A stretch of DNA of 64,000 nucleotides. It comes from Nymphaea colorata. Its lineage: Eukaryota > Streptophyta > Magnoliopsida > Nymphaeales > Nymphaeaceae. Of the stretch, positions 37,601 through 52,000 are shown piece by piece. The notes below the pieces were generated by a model that ran no database searches, had not been told where the DNA came from, and saw only the letters and a list, made by a program, of their open reading frames with translations. How positions within the stretch are numbered: position 1 is the first letter of the stretch; each line of letters starts with the position of its first letter. The translations under genes were made by a program, and so were the position numbers. The DNA lies in contig NC_045143.1 of assembly GCF_008831285.2 (NCBI RefSeq), forward strand, positions 8,937,503 to 9,001,502, in the 5' to 3' direction.

Positions 37601-40600
37601 CTTGCGTCACTTTGTCAAATTTACGCTTCTCTACTGAACAAAAAGGTATATCTAGAGTGATGGTTGTTTTCTATCCTTGCACACATCCGAGTGATGTTAA
37701 TTTGTTGTACATTGGACCGAGACTAAATGTTGGCAAAGATTACTACATTGCTGCACTTGGTTGGATATTTAAACAGTTCCAGTGTCCTATAGAATTACCC
37801 AAGAAGTTTGGAGTTCAGAGGCAGTAGCCTCGTGCCATTGTTTTCTAGGTGTAAATAATTGGGTTCATTATGGGCTGAAATTAGTCTTATTGTTGCCCAT
37901 TTTCCTCCTTTGGAGCTCTTGATGATTACGGCTTTATAACCAATGTTTTGCAAAAAAATGCGTAATCTAACCTGTATTAGTTGAACCCAAAGTTAGATAT
38001 ATAACAACATACAATGCAAAAATTCACATTAGTTGTGGGGTGTAAGCAACGTTATAACTGTTAAGACATGTTTCTGTTTGTCACCATATGTTCTGATTGT
38101 GGGTCTGGATCCATAACGATGAGTTTATTATCCAGATTCCAGACTGTCACTTAAGGCCATTCTAGCGTTTGGTTCCCTAGCAGATGCTTCATTATATATG
38201 GGACAGCTCATTGAGGAGGCTGAGATGGAAGCTGCGAACCAGGGAAGTATCAGATCAGATTGCTTCTGTTCTTCATAGGCTTTTGATCTAAGTCACATGG
38301 GTACTTTAGTAAGGTCCACGTACCCGTGTCGCCGTACCCATACCCAAAATGGGTACTTTGACACTTGGGTATCTATAGATCTAAATTGCTTAATTTTACT
38401 TTGGTTTAATTTTTTCCACCTTACTTTTTATTCTATTCTTTGGATGTGAAAATTCGATTGATGTTCATATTTGACTAGGGGCCTGCTTGGTTGTCCATAT
38501 GTTTAAAGTTTTTCATAGGTTTCTTAAACACACTGGTGCAAGAGCCGTTGATATATATTTTTTATGTTATTTATTTGTTTATGTTGATGTATATTCTTTA
38601 TTTTGATACATATTTTCTAAGTATTTCTTATTGTTTATATATATATACGGCCGTACCCCCGCACCCAAGTTTTTTGAAAATGGTAAGTACCCATACCCGC
38701 ACCGGCACCCGTACCCATACCTATGTGACATAACTTTTGATCTAGGTTTGTTTGTACTTATATTGCTAAAGGAGGCATACATGCATAGAGATTGTAATAA
38801 ATGACAGGATACACACTCACACACACTCACGCATTCACAAACACACACACATATGCAAGTGTTTACATAAAATCTAATATCCCCCTCAAACTTATGATGT
38901 AATTATCAAAAGTTTGTTAGGAGAAAACTGAAATCTATTGGATGCAAGAGCCTTGGTGAAAAATTCTACAAGCCGATACTATGAAGGAACAAAAGATAGT
39001 TTATGGAATTCTAAAGATATGATTCTCAAACAAAATGATAATCCATCTCAATATGTTTTGTTCTTTCGTGGAACATGTAACTGCTAGCTAACCAAATAAT
39101 TCTTTTGTTATTACAAGAGAGTTTCGTAGCTTCTTCGATATGAATTCCCATATTTTTATACTCTTTAACCACACAATTGTAAGATTTTTGTTATGTAACA
39201 CCAAACCACCGGATGGAGTCTTTAGTAGATACAAAAGGAGGAGAAAAGGAATAGACTGCTCTTGCAAGAGAGAGAGAGAAGAATGAGGGCAGCAGCCTTG
39301 ACGCCTGCCTCTTGTTATCATTATATACTAATTACAATTTAGTATACAAACAAAATACACAAACAATATTAAAAACTACAAGTATGCCGTCGCCCATGCG
39401 TGTGGTTAAGATGAGTCGGGTCAGGTCTGATCTGACTAGGCCCGACCCATATCTTAACAGTCCCCCTCAAGTTGTGCATGAGGTTTGATCATTGACAACT
39501 TGTTCTTCGATTCCCAGAAATGATGCTCTGTGAGACCATTGGTAAATAGATCAGCCACTTGTTGAGACGTGAGTATATAAGTAGGAACAATTTTGTTTTT
39601 CTCAATCTCTGGCGAATGAAATGTTGATCAATCTCTATATGTTAATACGATTATGTATGATATGATTGAAAGCAATCTTGTTGGCACTTTGGTTATCACA
39701 AAATAAAGATGATTGGGCAATAGGAAGAGAGAGTTCCCCAAGCAGATGACGCAACCATGAAGCTTCAGCCGCGCCTGCAGCCGTTGCCCTATATTTTGCC
39801 TTAGTGCTCGATTTGGCAACTGCATGTTGTTTCCTGCTACTCCAACAAACAAGATTGGAGTTAAGGAAGATACAATAACCTGAAACTGATCATCTATCAT
39901 CTGGATCACTGGTCCAATTTGCATCAGTATAGGTGAAAATGGTATTGCCGTTCTTGTGTAGACAAGTCCATCCCCAAGAGTAGCTTTAAGATAATGCAAA
40001 ATACGTTTAGTAGCATCGATATGTCCTTTTGTGGGTGCGTGCATAAACTGAGAAACTTGATTCACTGCATATATTATGTCTGGGCATGTAAAGGTGAGAT
40101 ATTGCAACATGCCAACTATACTCCGATTAAAAACTAGGATTCAGATATGCATTACTCCCATCATAGGCATTTAATTTTGTGTTGAGAACACTAGGAGTAG
40201 TGATGGGCTTGCAACTTGTCATACCTGCTTTGTGCAACATATCAAGAGTATATTTGTTGCTTCGTAAGAGTAAACATGTCGCCCTTTCTATCAAGCTCGA
40301 CACCCAAAAAATACCGTAGTTCACCGAGATCCTTCATTTTGAATTGTTGTTTCAATATTTCCATAACATGAGATATATGACATGAAGAATTTCTAGTGAG
40401 AACTATGTCATCTACATATATGAGTAGCCAAGTTGTAATTTCACATGAATGATATATGAATAAGGAATGATAAAGAAAACCAGCCTGCTGTACATGAATA
40501 GAAAATCTATCAAACCATGAGCGAGATGCTTGCTTAAGCTCATATAATGTTATTTGTAACTTACACACCCATTTGGTTGGATCATTAGTAGCATAACCTG

Positions 40601-43600
40601 AAGGTTGTTCCATGTATACTTCTTCTTTCAAAAAACCATAGAAAAAAACATTTTTAACATCCAACTGATATAAAGTCCATCCATGTGAGACTGCAAGGGA
40701 AATGACAACCCGTATTGTTCCCATCTTGACAACTGGATTGAAAGTCTCATCATAATCTTTTCCGTACTGTTGAGTAAAGCCTCTAGCCACAAGACGAGCC
40801 TTATGTTTATCAATACTTTCATCAGGTTTATATTTGAGTTTGTAAACCCATTTTGAACCCACTACATTCCTATTATCCGGACGAGGAACAATCGCCCAAG
40901 TTTGACATTTGTTTAAAGCAGCCATTTCTTCATTCATGTTCTCAACCCAATACTTGTTCTTGCATGCGTGTTCATAACATTTTGGCTCTACCCCTTTGCT
41001 CAATTCTGTCATAAAAAGTTGAAAATCTAAGGAGAAGTTATCATAACTTACCCATCTATCAATAGGGTGTCGTACACATTCTGAACTACGTGAGCAAGTG
41101 TTGACAGTTTCTGGAGCGGTTGCTGGAACTGATCACGAGTATATACTATTCTTGAAAACCGATTAGGCGAAGACATGCTGGTTGTCTGAGGAGGTGGAGG
41201 CGTGCTGTCCATCTGAACACTTGAGGCTGCCTTAGAATCATTGATGATTTTGTCACTGTGTGTGTGGTATGCATCATTTCCTTGGCCTAATATTTCAGTG
41301 CTCAACCATGAATCATATGTATTATTGCTTGTATTGAACATCGCATGTGGCTCCTTTAAGTCTTTCAACCTGTGTTGATAAAAAACATGTCGTAAAATAT
41401 GCACATGTCCAGTCTTTGGATTGTAGCAGTGATAGCCTTTATAATTCTCTGCATAACCCACAAATCTGCACATAACAGCTCGATCTTGAAACTTATTTTT
41501 CAAGGAAACATCCATGAACATAACAGATGCATCCAAAAACACTTAGTTCATCATAATTTGGCTGTTGTTGATGTAAAATAAATAATGAAGATTTTCCTTC
41601 AAGTATGGATGGTGGCAGTCGATTAATAACATGAACAACAGTATGAAAGACTTCAATCCATAAATTCATGGGCACACCTGTGTTATGCATCATACTTGGA
41701 GTACTTTCAACTATGTGCCTATGCTTTCTTTCAACAATACCATTTTGTTGTGGTGTGTGTGGACATGAAATTTGTCTAGTGATCCCATGATTTAGTAAAT
41801 ATTCAGTAAATTCATTTGAAATGAACTCACCACCACCATCACATTGGAAATACACAATATTATTAGAGTATTTGTTTTGGACAAAGACATGTAATTGAGT
41901 GAACAAGCGGAAAACCTCTGATTTGCTTTTCATAAAGGTAACGTTTGATGGATGAGAAATACACTGTTCAACGAGAAAAAAAATTCAAATTTTTTAAAAA
42001 ATTTCCTCCCCATCAAATAAGGGAAGGAAAAAGTGACCGTTGAAGGCATTTTCAGAATTTTTTTTCCGCCTGAGAGTTGGAAAAAAATTTCTGGAAATAT
42101 TTTTTTGACCGTTACGCTTCTCCTCTTCGCGTTTGAGGCTACCCTCGTCTTCCTTTTCTCATCTTCATCCTCCATCGCTGCTTCACGCTGCTGCTGCCTC
42201 AACCCCCACCACAGTCGATTCTTCACAGTATTGGAGAAGGACCACATACACAGCGCGCAGGAAGAAAACAGACACAGAACAGAAGAGAAGAAAAACATAC
42301 ACACAGAGAGAGGGAGAGAAGAAAGACAAAAGAAGAGTACAAGGAAAAGAAATTGAAACCCTCCATTTGGTTGAGGGTTTCTTCAATCAAAGTTTGAAAC
42401 CTTCGATTGACTAAACCCTGGACGAGGGTATGAAAAAATCCCTCGCCGAGGGTTCTGAATGATATTAAAGAACCCTCGACAAAGGTTCTGAAACAAAATC
42501 AGAACCCTCATCGAGAAGTTCTGAAAAGATTCAGAACCCTTGCCGAGGGTTCTAAAAAAACCCTCGACGAGGGTTGAATTCTAAAAAAAACCACAACCCT
42601 CGTCGAGCGGCTAGAGCGCGAGAGAGTGAGAGACAAAGAGAGACTCACCATTTGCCATGCTTGCATTCGAGCTTCCGTTTGAGGTCGGGATGAGGTCAGG
42701 ATGAGAGAGAGACTAACCATCACACCAGTTTGTCCAATTTCTAAGGCTTGCCTGCTAATGTTGGTTTTGACTGGATGCAGCCAGTTTTAGTTCTCCTTGT
42801 AGGGGAAATGAACTCAACGTCGTGAATATTGAACCACCAATCCAAATCCACTGCTAGTCTTAAGACCAGGATTGACCTGGTCTAGCATTCTAGGTTAGGC
42901 AGGTAGTAAAATTTCCACATTCCTATACTCTACACAAGGTTCTATATAGAAGCACGGATCCTTGGTTATTTGCACTATCAATATGATAAAATTTTAGCAC
43001 TTGACTGGACAGTAAAAAAATTTGAAAATTGTTGTTTGAGCCTGATTAACTTTGTGACGAGTTTAAGCGAAATCCTCCACTATTCCGAACACATTTTATG
43101 GTTTCATTGTCCTTTTTTATGGTTTCATTTTGACCGTTACCTCCGCCTCTTCATCCCTCGCTCGCCTTCTTCCTCCCTTGCTCGTTCTTCCTCCGCCTCC
43201 CTTCTGCCTCCCTCTTTCCCTTCTTCCTCCCTCCGCCTCCCTTCTTCCTCCCTCGCTCCTTCTTCTTTCCTCTGCCTCCCTTCTTCCTCCCTCACTCCCT
43301 TCTTCCTTTAAACCTCAAAATATAGTTCTTTTCCATCAAATTAAGAAATATATTTCTGGAAATATATTTCTTAGTCATCACACACACATCAAAATGAGAA
43401 TCGAAAAGATTTTTCCCATTCTTTTTTTCCAAGAAATATATTGTCAGAAATATATTTCCAATTCCAGATTTCCAGCCCATCAAACGTTACCAAAGTGAAT
43501 CCATGTGTAACGTGAATAAGAATCAATGAAAACAATATAATATTTGCTCCCAGAAGAAGAGGAAATAGGAGCAGGCCCCCAAACACCAGAATATATGGTA

Positions 43601-46600
43601 TCAAATAACTTCGAAGCTCGCTTATTTATTGATTGGAAAGGAAGAGCAGAACTCTTACTAATATGACAACTTGAGCACATGCTAGACTCATTGATTGGAC
43701 TTATGTAATAGTAGTCCGTTTGCAACAAGACTTTGAATGAAAGACCGACTACAATGGGCTAAACGACCATGCCAAATGAATGGTATTGACTTCATTATGA
43801 CTGAGAAAAGATGAATATGAATCTCGACTTGGACACCTTTGGAGCTTCTTCAATGACGTACATGTCTCCTTTGCGAACACTCTCAGCGAACGTCTTCTTG
43901 GTTCGAGCGTCCTTGATATAAACAGAAGAAGGAGTAAACTCAACAAAAGAAAGAGTATCATCAATAAGTTTTGACACAAAAATGATATTTTTCTTGACAT
44001 CTGGAACAACAAGAATGTTCTTTAAAGGTATGGAGGAATGAGCCTTGGATATGTGTGCATTTCCAATATGAGATATTTTTTGATGGGAACCATCTTCTGT
44101 GACAACTGAGCCTTTAGCAAAATAAGGGAGAGCACTAGAGAGCTTACTTGCATCATCAGTCACGTGAACTGCTGCACTAGAATCCACATACCATTGTCCT
44201 TCCTTGTTTTGCTTAAGATTGACTTTGGACAAAGCTGTCATTAACATCTGCTGCACATTAGGAGAAATGTTTGATGCTGCTATCGTGTTCGACATAGTTC
44301 ACCCTACTGCCTTATTGTCATACCTAACCAGTTTTCCTTTATTTTGGGGGTTATGCCAACATTCTGACTTCACATGACCTCTCTTATTGCAATAAAAACA
44401 AGTAGGTATTCTTCGTGGTACATTTGCTTGTGCATTTGTGTTTGGTGTAGGAAGAATACCTCTCCGCATCCCTGCCTGCATGTTCCAAACTCTAGGACGA
44501 CTTCCTTGCAAAGCATGGGTGCCAGTGACCAGCACATTATGACTACTAGAAGGAGGTAATTCTTGTCGCTGTATACGACTTGCTTCATGCTGAATCAATT
44601 TTACTTTTAAGTCTTCAAAAGAGGGAAATACAATTAATACCTTTAAAGCAGTGCAGAAAACATCAAAATCTGACCCCAATTCATTCAGAACCTGCTGTAC
44701 CTTGTCCTTGTCACTGACTGGGTGCCCTATGATTGCAAGCTAGTCGCTGAAATTTTTGATTTCATGTATGTACTCCAAAACTAAGGGTGTTTCTCGCTTG
44801 ATATCTTGAAATTGCCTCTTGAGTTGCAGGAATCTTGCTTTTGATACTTGAGAATACGTGGTAGCGAGTACATTCCGTGACTCAAGTGCTGAAAAATCAT
44901 CATCAACGCCCGTCAGAATTTCTTCAGATAATGTGGAGGTGATATATGCAACAAGAGATTGATCATGAGCCATCCACGTCTCATATTCAGGATTGATTTA
45001 TGCAACGGTTTCTTCAACTTGTCCTGCAGCATTTTTCACCTCTCGCATGATCCATTCTGGTGGCGCACCTGTGGTGCCATTGAGATGTCCATAGAGACGG
45101 TGACTCTTGATGAAAGAAACTATTTGACGTTTCGATGTCAAATAGTTGGTATGGTTGAGCTTTTGTGAGATGAGTTGAGAGAGGAAACTGGACGACAAGA
45201 TGGTGGAATTGTGGTTGTGATCCATAGTTACAGTAATCAGAAAACAGAGGGAAATGTAGACATCAGGGATTAGGGCAGGCGATAACAATAAGAAAATAGA
45301 GATAAAAACAGAAATTTTGGGATTAGGGCGGACGGCAGGGATTAGGGCAAACAGAGATAAAACAGAAATTTTGGGATTACGCTAGACGGCAAGGATTAGG
45401 GTTAGGTGACAGAGGTTAGGGCAGAAAACAGAGATTTCAGGATTAAGGCAGAAAAACAGAGATTAAGGCAGAAATTAGAGATTCTTACCAGACATTCTCA
45501 GTGGCAAAACCTGCTCTAATGCCATGTAAGATTTTTGATATGTAACACCAAACCATATTTGTTATCATTATATACTAATCACAATTTAGTATACAAACAA
45601 AGTACACATAACAATATTAAAAATTACAAGTATGCCACTGCCCATGTGTGGTTAAGATGAGTTGGGTTGGGTCTGATCTGACTAGGCCCGACCCATATCT
45701 TAACAACAATCTCCATGGAAGTAGTAGTCACTGCATGATACCGAGCTTCTATTGAGGACAAGAGGACCTTATTTTTCTTATTGCATCTCCATGAGACCAG
45801 GAGATTACCTAAAAATATATTTGGTAGTGGAAAGTCTATTGTTATGGTCAACCGAATCTGCATCAATATAAACAATCTTCTGTAAGGAGGAAAAGGAGGA
45901 TAGAAGTAATTTTTTTTTTTTTTTTTTATGGTGTTTTTGATATATCTGATAATTTTCATCATTGCTCCCATGTGGGCAAAAGTGGGGGCTTGTTGGAACT
46001 GGATTGCAACACAACATGTGGAATGTCAGGTCTGTTAATGGATAAGTGGGTTAAGGCTCCAATGTGTTGCCGATATGCTGTTGGATCCTCTAGAATTTCT
46101 CCATCATTTATGGTCTTTACTCCCAACACCTCAAGAGTGTACACTGACTTGTCATTAGTGATTACAAACTTGCTTATAATATCACTAGCAAATTTATATC
46201 TGAAAGCAAGTATTCTGTTTTACTGTAAGCAACTTCAATATCAAAAAAATAGGTTAGATAGGCTAGATCAGTAATTTCAAATTCATTCTTTAGAAGACAT
46301 TTAACTTGTTTAATTCATTCTACTTAATTGCTGGTAATAGTCACATAATCAACATAAAGTAGTAATATAACCAAACCTACAGAAGATTTTTTGACAAACA
46401 TAGTATCAAGTTGTCTTCTGGCTTGTTTCATACCATATGTTGCCTTTATGAGGTGAAGTACTTTCCTCGTACAGATATCAAAGCTAGAAGGAGTATTCAT
46501 ATACACATTTTCATTCAAATCACTATTCAGAAAAGCATTTTTGAGCATATTCCTTATCAACCAACCTAGCCTTGTATCTCTCAAGATAATCATCACTCTT

Positions 46601-47331
46601 AGTCTTAACCTTGTAGACCCACCAGCATCTGATAGTCTTAACTTTAAGTAACAGTTTTTTTTATTCAAAATTTCAAAAATTTATTGAATTTATAATGTTT
46701 CTTTTAACAAGGTTTAAGATTTTTATGGCATGGTACATCATATGACATTGCATATCTTGTTTTCAACCCAATTAGTATGAGTTAACATTTGCCTTTTACA
46801 ACATTGGCTACAAGGGATTTATAAACTCAAACTCAAAATGAGAGTGTTTCAGCCTCCTTTTCTTTCTGCCAGATCCATAGCATGCAATGTGTACAGTATG
46901 AGTATTTAGTATTTACACCCTGAAAAGATGAAACTAGTTGCAGGAGAATACTGCAACTGTCATGTCTATACTACATGCAATATGGAAGGATATATATTCA
47001 ACATTGTTTATGAGTTATGACCTTTAAGTGGTAGGCATTTGGGCGGTTATTTTTTAATCTCTATGTCTTATAAACACACCCAAATAGGCGCCTCACCTGC
47101 ATCAGCATTGTGCGATGTGGATTTGGTTGGGGTGTCACACTTGGCCTTGTCAATGCGAATCAGGTGCCGCTGACTGCACCTGCCATTTTCTTTGAAAAAA
47201 AAAGAAGAAAACTTACTTCACTTTATGCTTCTTGCATCCTCAGCCTTCTCTGTCTCTATGGCGACCGAGCCAGAAAATAGTAGCAACATCTGGCACCCTT
47301 TTCTCTCTTTTCATCTCTTGTTTTCCCTTTC

Positions 47332-47368
<37 letters not shown>

Positions 47369-49005
47369 TTCTCCTCTATCTCTTTCCTTTTCCCCTCTCT
47401 TGCTCTCATTTTTTTCCTCACATTTTCCCATCCCATTCAGTCACACACAATGCTGACCCTCTGTCTTCAAGTCACCCCTTCATGTCCTTTGAAAAGTAAA
47501 AAGATGACACCTTCAAAGATGACACCTTGTAGGCTTTTTAAAGGAAAAACTTGTATTTTATTTAATATAAAATTTTAGAGCTAGATTAATGTAGCCTTAC
47601 GACAAAATTTTATTTTCAACAAAGAAAGAGATGTGGTGTACACTCACACATGCTCACCCTTGTAGCATAACCATTTCTTTTGAAAATTACCACACTTGCA
47701 CATGCACACCATACACCTATGTGACATAGTTCAATCTTAGGTGTCAAAATTTTGGGGGGAAAAAGTTTCAGTTTGCTGTCATTTTTTAGTTATTTAATGT
47801 CATTCATTTGAAAAGGAGGTGCGTTACATAAACCCGCTAAATTTGGAGGCATACATTTAAAATGTTATCTGCCAAAGTCTTCTTAACATAGATGTAACAT
47901 ATGAAAACTGTTTCAGACTTATGCTAGTATCAGCGAGTTTGTTTAGTATTATAAGCATGTAAAGCACCAGATGCATGTCATGCAATCCTATCTATGTATT
48001 CATGTGCTGCATTTGGTTTATACTTTTTAGGTGTTTATTATTGCTTTTTTGGTTACTTTTTGCAGGGTTGCTATTCAAGTTCTCATTACAGATTTTTATC
48101 AGCCTTTCTTTTGACAAGGATGTCCTGTTCAAAACTAATCTCTTACTCAGCAGCAATGGTAGTGAAGTTGCTACTGAAGATCTCCTGTGCCTTCAAGACG
48201 GCTTCTATGTTTGCATGCATATCCAGCTCCACTAATAAACCTCAACCTCTTAAATTGGATGTCACCCTCCCATCTTTTCAAGATCTAAGATGGAGCTTTT
48301 CAAGATTCCTTTACTTACTAGATATACAACTAGAACGACATATTACTACGTAAGTGATCTCTCTCCCTCTCTCTCCTTCTCTCTCAGAAGCAACAGTTAT
48401 CATGACCTTGATTGTTGTGTTGCTCACCAGCCTGAAGCATTGTCAGGTAGTGTGGATCATTTCCAACTTCCAAGCTGTTTCTTGCTGGAATTTGAGTTAA
48501 TGCTTTCTGCTCTGAATGTCTTTCCAAGGGACTGTGTCTTTTATGTAGTTCTAGCACAAATCTTTGTTAAGAGGATGTGCATCTATTATTTTTATTTTTT
48601 ATCTGTCAGTATGTTTGTATCTCGTATTTTGTGTTTATTCTGATTTTTTTTATGGCCAAGACTCAAACTTACCTCCTAGGCTTCACCTAGTTCTTTTGAA
48701 AACATAGAATCCATCTCTGGTATGTGTAGATGCTCACTAGACACAGTTCTGTATTTGCTTAATTTGCTGTTAGGAATTGAACACATTCACTGCCGGTGCA
48801 AACCTCAAGCTTTGTTATCTGTAAGGCAAATGGAATGACATATGTGAAATCCATCTCTTTTGCAGCAGTGGTTATTGGCTTCTGGAGTACTAATGCCTAA
48901 GGACTTTGACTTGATAGGCTCTAGACTTGTAACACTCTTTGAAATGAGTTGTATGTTTGTATTTTTTTTGGACTAACTTTCAAGGAGCTTCAGGGGGGTA
49001 CGTAG

Positions 49006-49046
<41 letters not shown>

Positions 49047-52000
49047 GGATTAAGTTTCTGAAGTTTACATAGGAGTATGAAATTCTGCATTTGGTGTTTG
49101 CTTCTGGCGGTGCTTCTGTGTTAATTTTCTTTACGTGCTTGAAAATAGATTTGAAGGAAAACTAACATCAAACTTTGCAGATTCTTCTAGTTATCAATTT
49201 CATTTTGATTCCATTTTGTTTTGGATAATTGAGCTCTAGTTGAGATCAGCGTGATTGCTAATTGTTTTTCAGGTACTTTATATTGCTGATTGTTGCATGC
49301 CTCACATTTGTTTTCATTGGAGGAATCCTGTTCTACAAGTACAGGTACATATAACCTTTGCACTTTATCTTTTCGAACTGGTACCCTTCAAGCTGGAACA
49401 AATTCAAACTTCTTGTGCTTGTTTTGGTCATCCAATCGTGTTGGTGCAGTAATTTGTGGGCTTTACGAAACACCAGTTAAGTGTCATGGTTGTTGTAGTC
49501 GAGAGATAACCACGGTCTTGTTTTCCTGAACTGTTCGAACCTTTTACATGTCAAGCCAGTTAATAATTGTGTTATATATGAGCTTATCTTTGAGACATAT
49601 ATATGTAAATGTTATGTCACATGGACTCACCAAAACAGCAGCTGCACTTGCATCAACACTACTTGGTTGTGAGTGCACCTCCAACTCATCACCGGGTGCG
49701 GTCAAACCACGTCAAGGGCATTCTTGTCCTCTCATTTTTTTTAAGAAATGATGCTTCTGTTGTTCAGTTCTTGTTTTCTGTTTTGTTGCATCTGTTATAT
49801 TATTTTTAGTATTTCACTGCATATTTTTGCAGTTTAATACTGGATATGTATTTGTGGGAGACAACCTTATATCCTGGAGAAGCAAAAAGAAATGTGTGGT
49901 GTCAAGATCTAGTGCAAAGCTATGTCTCAAACTGCCGCTGAAATGACTTGGGCTAAATCCATGCTATCTAGCCTATGTGTGTCAATTTCTCTTCTCATGA
50001 GGTTGTTGTTGAAATCAGAAAGTTTAGGTTTAAGTTTGGTAGTTTTTTTATTATTGAAAAGTTAGAGTCTTCTTTTGTCATTTTACAACTTTATGAGTCT
50101 CTCTTGTGTAAAGACTCCAGCCGATCCCTAATCTCTCTTAAGTAGAGATTAGGGTACGATAATGAAAATGACCTTTTCCGTCTCTCTCTCTCTCTCTCTC
50201 GTTTCTTCCTCCATTGTTCAGCTTGGTATCAGAGCTGGTGGACTTCTGATTGGCTAGGGCGGTGGTGCTCTTCTCTTCTCTTCTCTACTCTCACGTGTGG
50301 AAGCACATCTAAGCTCTTTAGGCAGGCACATCTGATCAGCCTTGTCTCTCATATCCCAACCTAGGGTTTCTTAAAACCCTAGGTCGATGCACACTTGAAG
50401 TTGTGTGGTGGAGCAGCGCAGTTGAAGGCATGTCGTGGTGTTGGTAAGTTTGAAAGTATGTCGTTTGGTGGAGCAGTTGAAGGTATGTTGTGCTGGCAAG
50501 TTTGAAGGTATGTCATATGGTGGCGCAGCATAGTTGGAGTCGTGATGGGCAGGCAAGTTTGAGTTTTCTTTTACTGTCTTTAATATTGTGCAATGAAGCA
50601 GCAAAGTTGAAGTTTGATATCATGTTGAAATGAATCTGAAGTTGAAGTTTAATATCAAGTTGAAATAAATCTGAAGTTGAGATTCTATGACTGAAAAAAA
50701 TAGGTGGCTGTCGTTACCAAAAATTGTCTCGTTTGCTCTTTCTACTCAAGACTGCTTGAAGAAGTATATAAACCTGTGCACGTTTGCTGTTTTGTCTGCT
50801 CAAGTTTGTGTGAAGGAGGTCTCGGTTATTTCTTGTGGGGTGTTGTTGTGCATTGGTGATATATGGAAGGGGGGACTGCATGTGATATAGCTGATTCCTG
50901 CTTTGTTTATCAGCCCCTTTGCATGACCGATTAATTGCAAATAGGACTGTCTTTTATGTGTTCTACCTGCTGCACAATTTTTATTGTAGTATTCTTGTTC
51001 TTCTACATTAATTCCTGTTGTGGTTCATTATGGCTGAGAACAACAAACCAGAGGGTGGCAATGATCATAAAGGAGCTGGAAGTCCCTTCTCCTATGGATC
51101 TACCATCAAGTTAGATGGACACAACTATGAATTGTGGTCTAGGTCCTTTATGCTGTCAGTCAAAGGACATCGAAAGAGGCATATAATTGAAGAGGATGAA
51201 CCTATTGACAAATCAGGGAAATACATGACCTGGAAAGAGGACAACATCATGGTTATGTCTTAGATTATGAACAACGTCCAACCACAAATTGCTTCTACTA
51301 TTACTTACTATACAACTGCTAAGGAGATGTGGCAATTCCTGAGGCAGACATATTCACAAGACAAAAATGTAAGTAAAATCCTTCAAGTTGAAGAGGAGTT
51401 GCACAATCTTCGACAGAGAAATCAGGATCTATTACAGTATTTTGCATTTGTTAAAGCGACCTATGAGAGATTGAAATTCCCGTGCCCTCCATGCAAATCT
51501 TGTTATAAGTCACACTTTGAACCTACCATGGTTGCAAAGTTTCTCGCTGGTCTGTCTCCTGAGTATGCAGCTGCCAAGGATCAAATGCTCACTGGGAGTG
51601 AAATTCCTGATCTCACTAATGCATACAACAGACTTAGTCGTCTGGCTATTAGCTTGTTCCAACCAGCGGGTGTGACGTCGGCTTTTGCTCTTGCTGTGAG
51701 CATTTGATCCTCCATTGTGGGAGTAGTTGACTCCAATGTGGGAGATGCTGCCTGAGCAATTGCTTTATGTGGAGGAGCTAAAGAGGGTGGACACTTGTGC
51801 TTGTCCTAGCACCTATCCTCCAGATGACCCTTTTTGCCACAATAAGTGCATTGAAGTCTTCCATGGCCTCCTGTGCCTTTATCTTGGCTCTACTATGGTT
51901 GGGAAAGATAGAGCCACGTTGACAGCCTCCCATGGCTACTGGAGTTGACAAAGAGGAATCATTAGGTGTTTGAGGTAGAGTGACTGCAAGGCGGTTGACT

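Larger units (their letters stand above)
39178..45705 (-). mobile_element. copia LTR retrotransposon with TSDs, inactive
   Basis: A structurally complete antisense copia element: two LTRs with TG...CA ends, 5-bp duplications, a primer site next to the right LTR and a polypurine tract next to the left. Reading the minus strand: gag (from 45,225; UBN2-like), zinc knuckle [14 protein letters not shown] (about 44,400), protease with [11 protein letters not shown] (about 44,190), integrase split by a DNA transposon, RT (41,012-40,242, [13 protein letters not shown]) and RNase H (ending about 39,640). Gag and protease are in one frame broken by stops at 44,998, 44,740, 44,299 and 43,795. Frameshifts occur near 41,510, 41,030 and 40,250. 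It cannot encode intact proteins. Confidence 0.9.
38881..46668 (-). mobile_element. older copia element (interrupted), 3' portion
   Basis: A degenerate antisense copia element is split by the younger one at 39,178-45,705. To the right are RT pieces (46,668-46,324: [25 protein letters not shown]) and [13 protein letters not shown]. RNase H follows (45,830-45,711: [30 protein letters not shown]). On the left side it resumes with NNKRII ... [14 protein letters not shown] and [11 protein letters not shown], and ends at a polypurine tract read on the minus strand as TTTGAGGGGGATA (38,878-38,890). The 5' half and the LTRs could not be defined. Confidence 0.7.

Noticed and set aside
42033..42414. 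Open frames on both strands in the DNA transposon
   Set aside because: Low-complexity translations without transposase motifs.
47192..47578. 128-codon frame with Ser/Leu repeats
   Set aside because: Produced by a (TC)n microsatellite.
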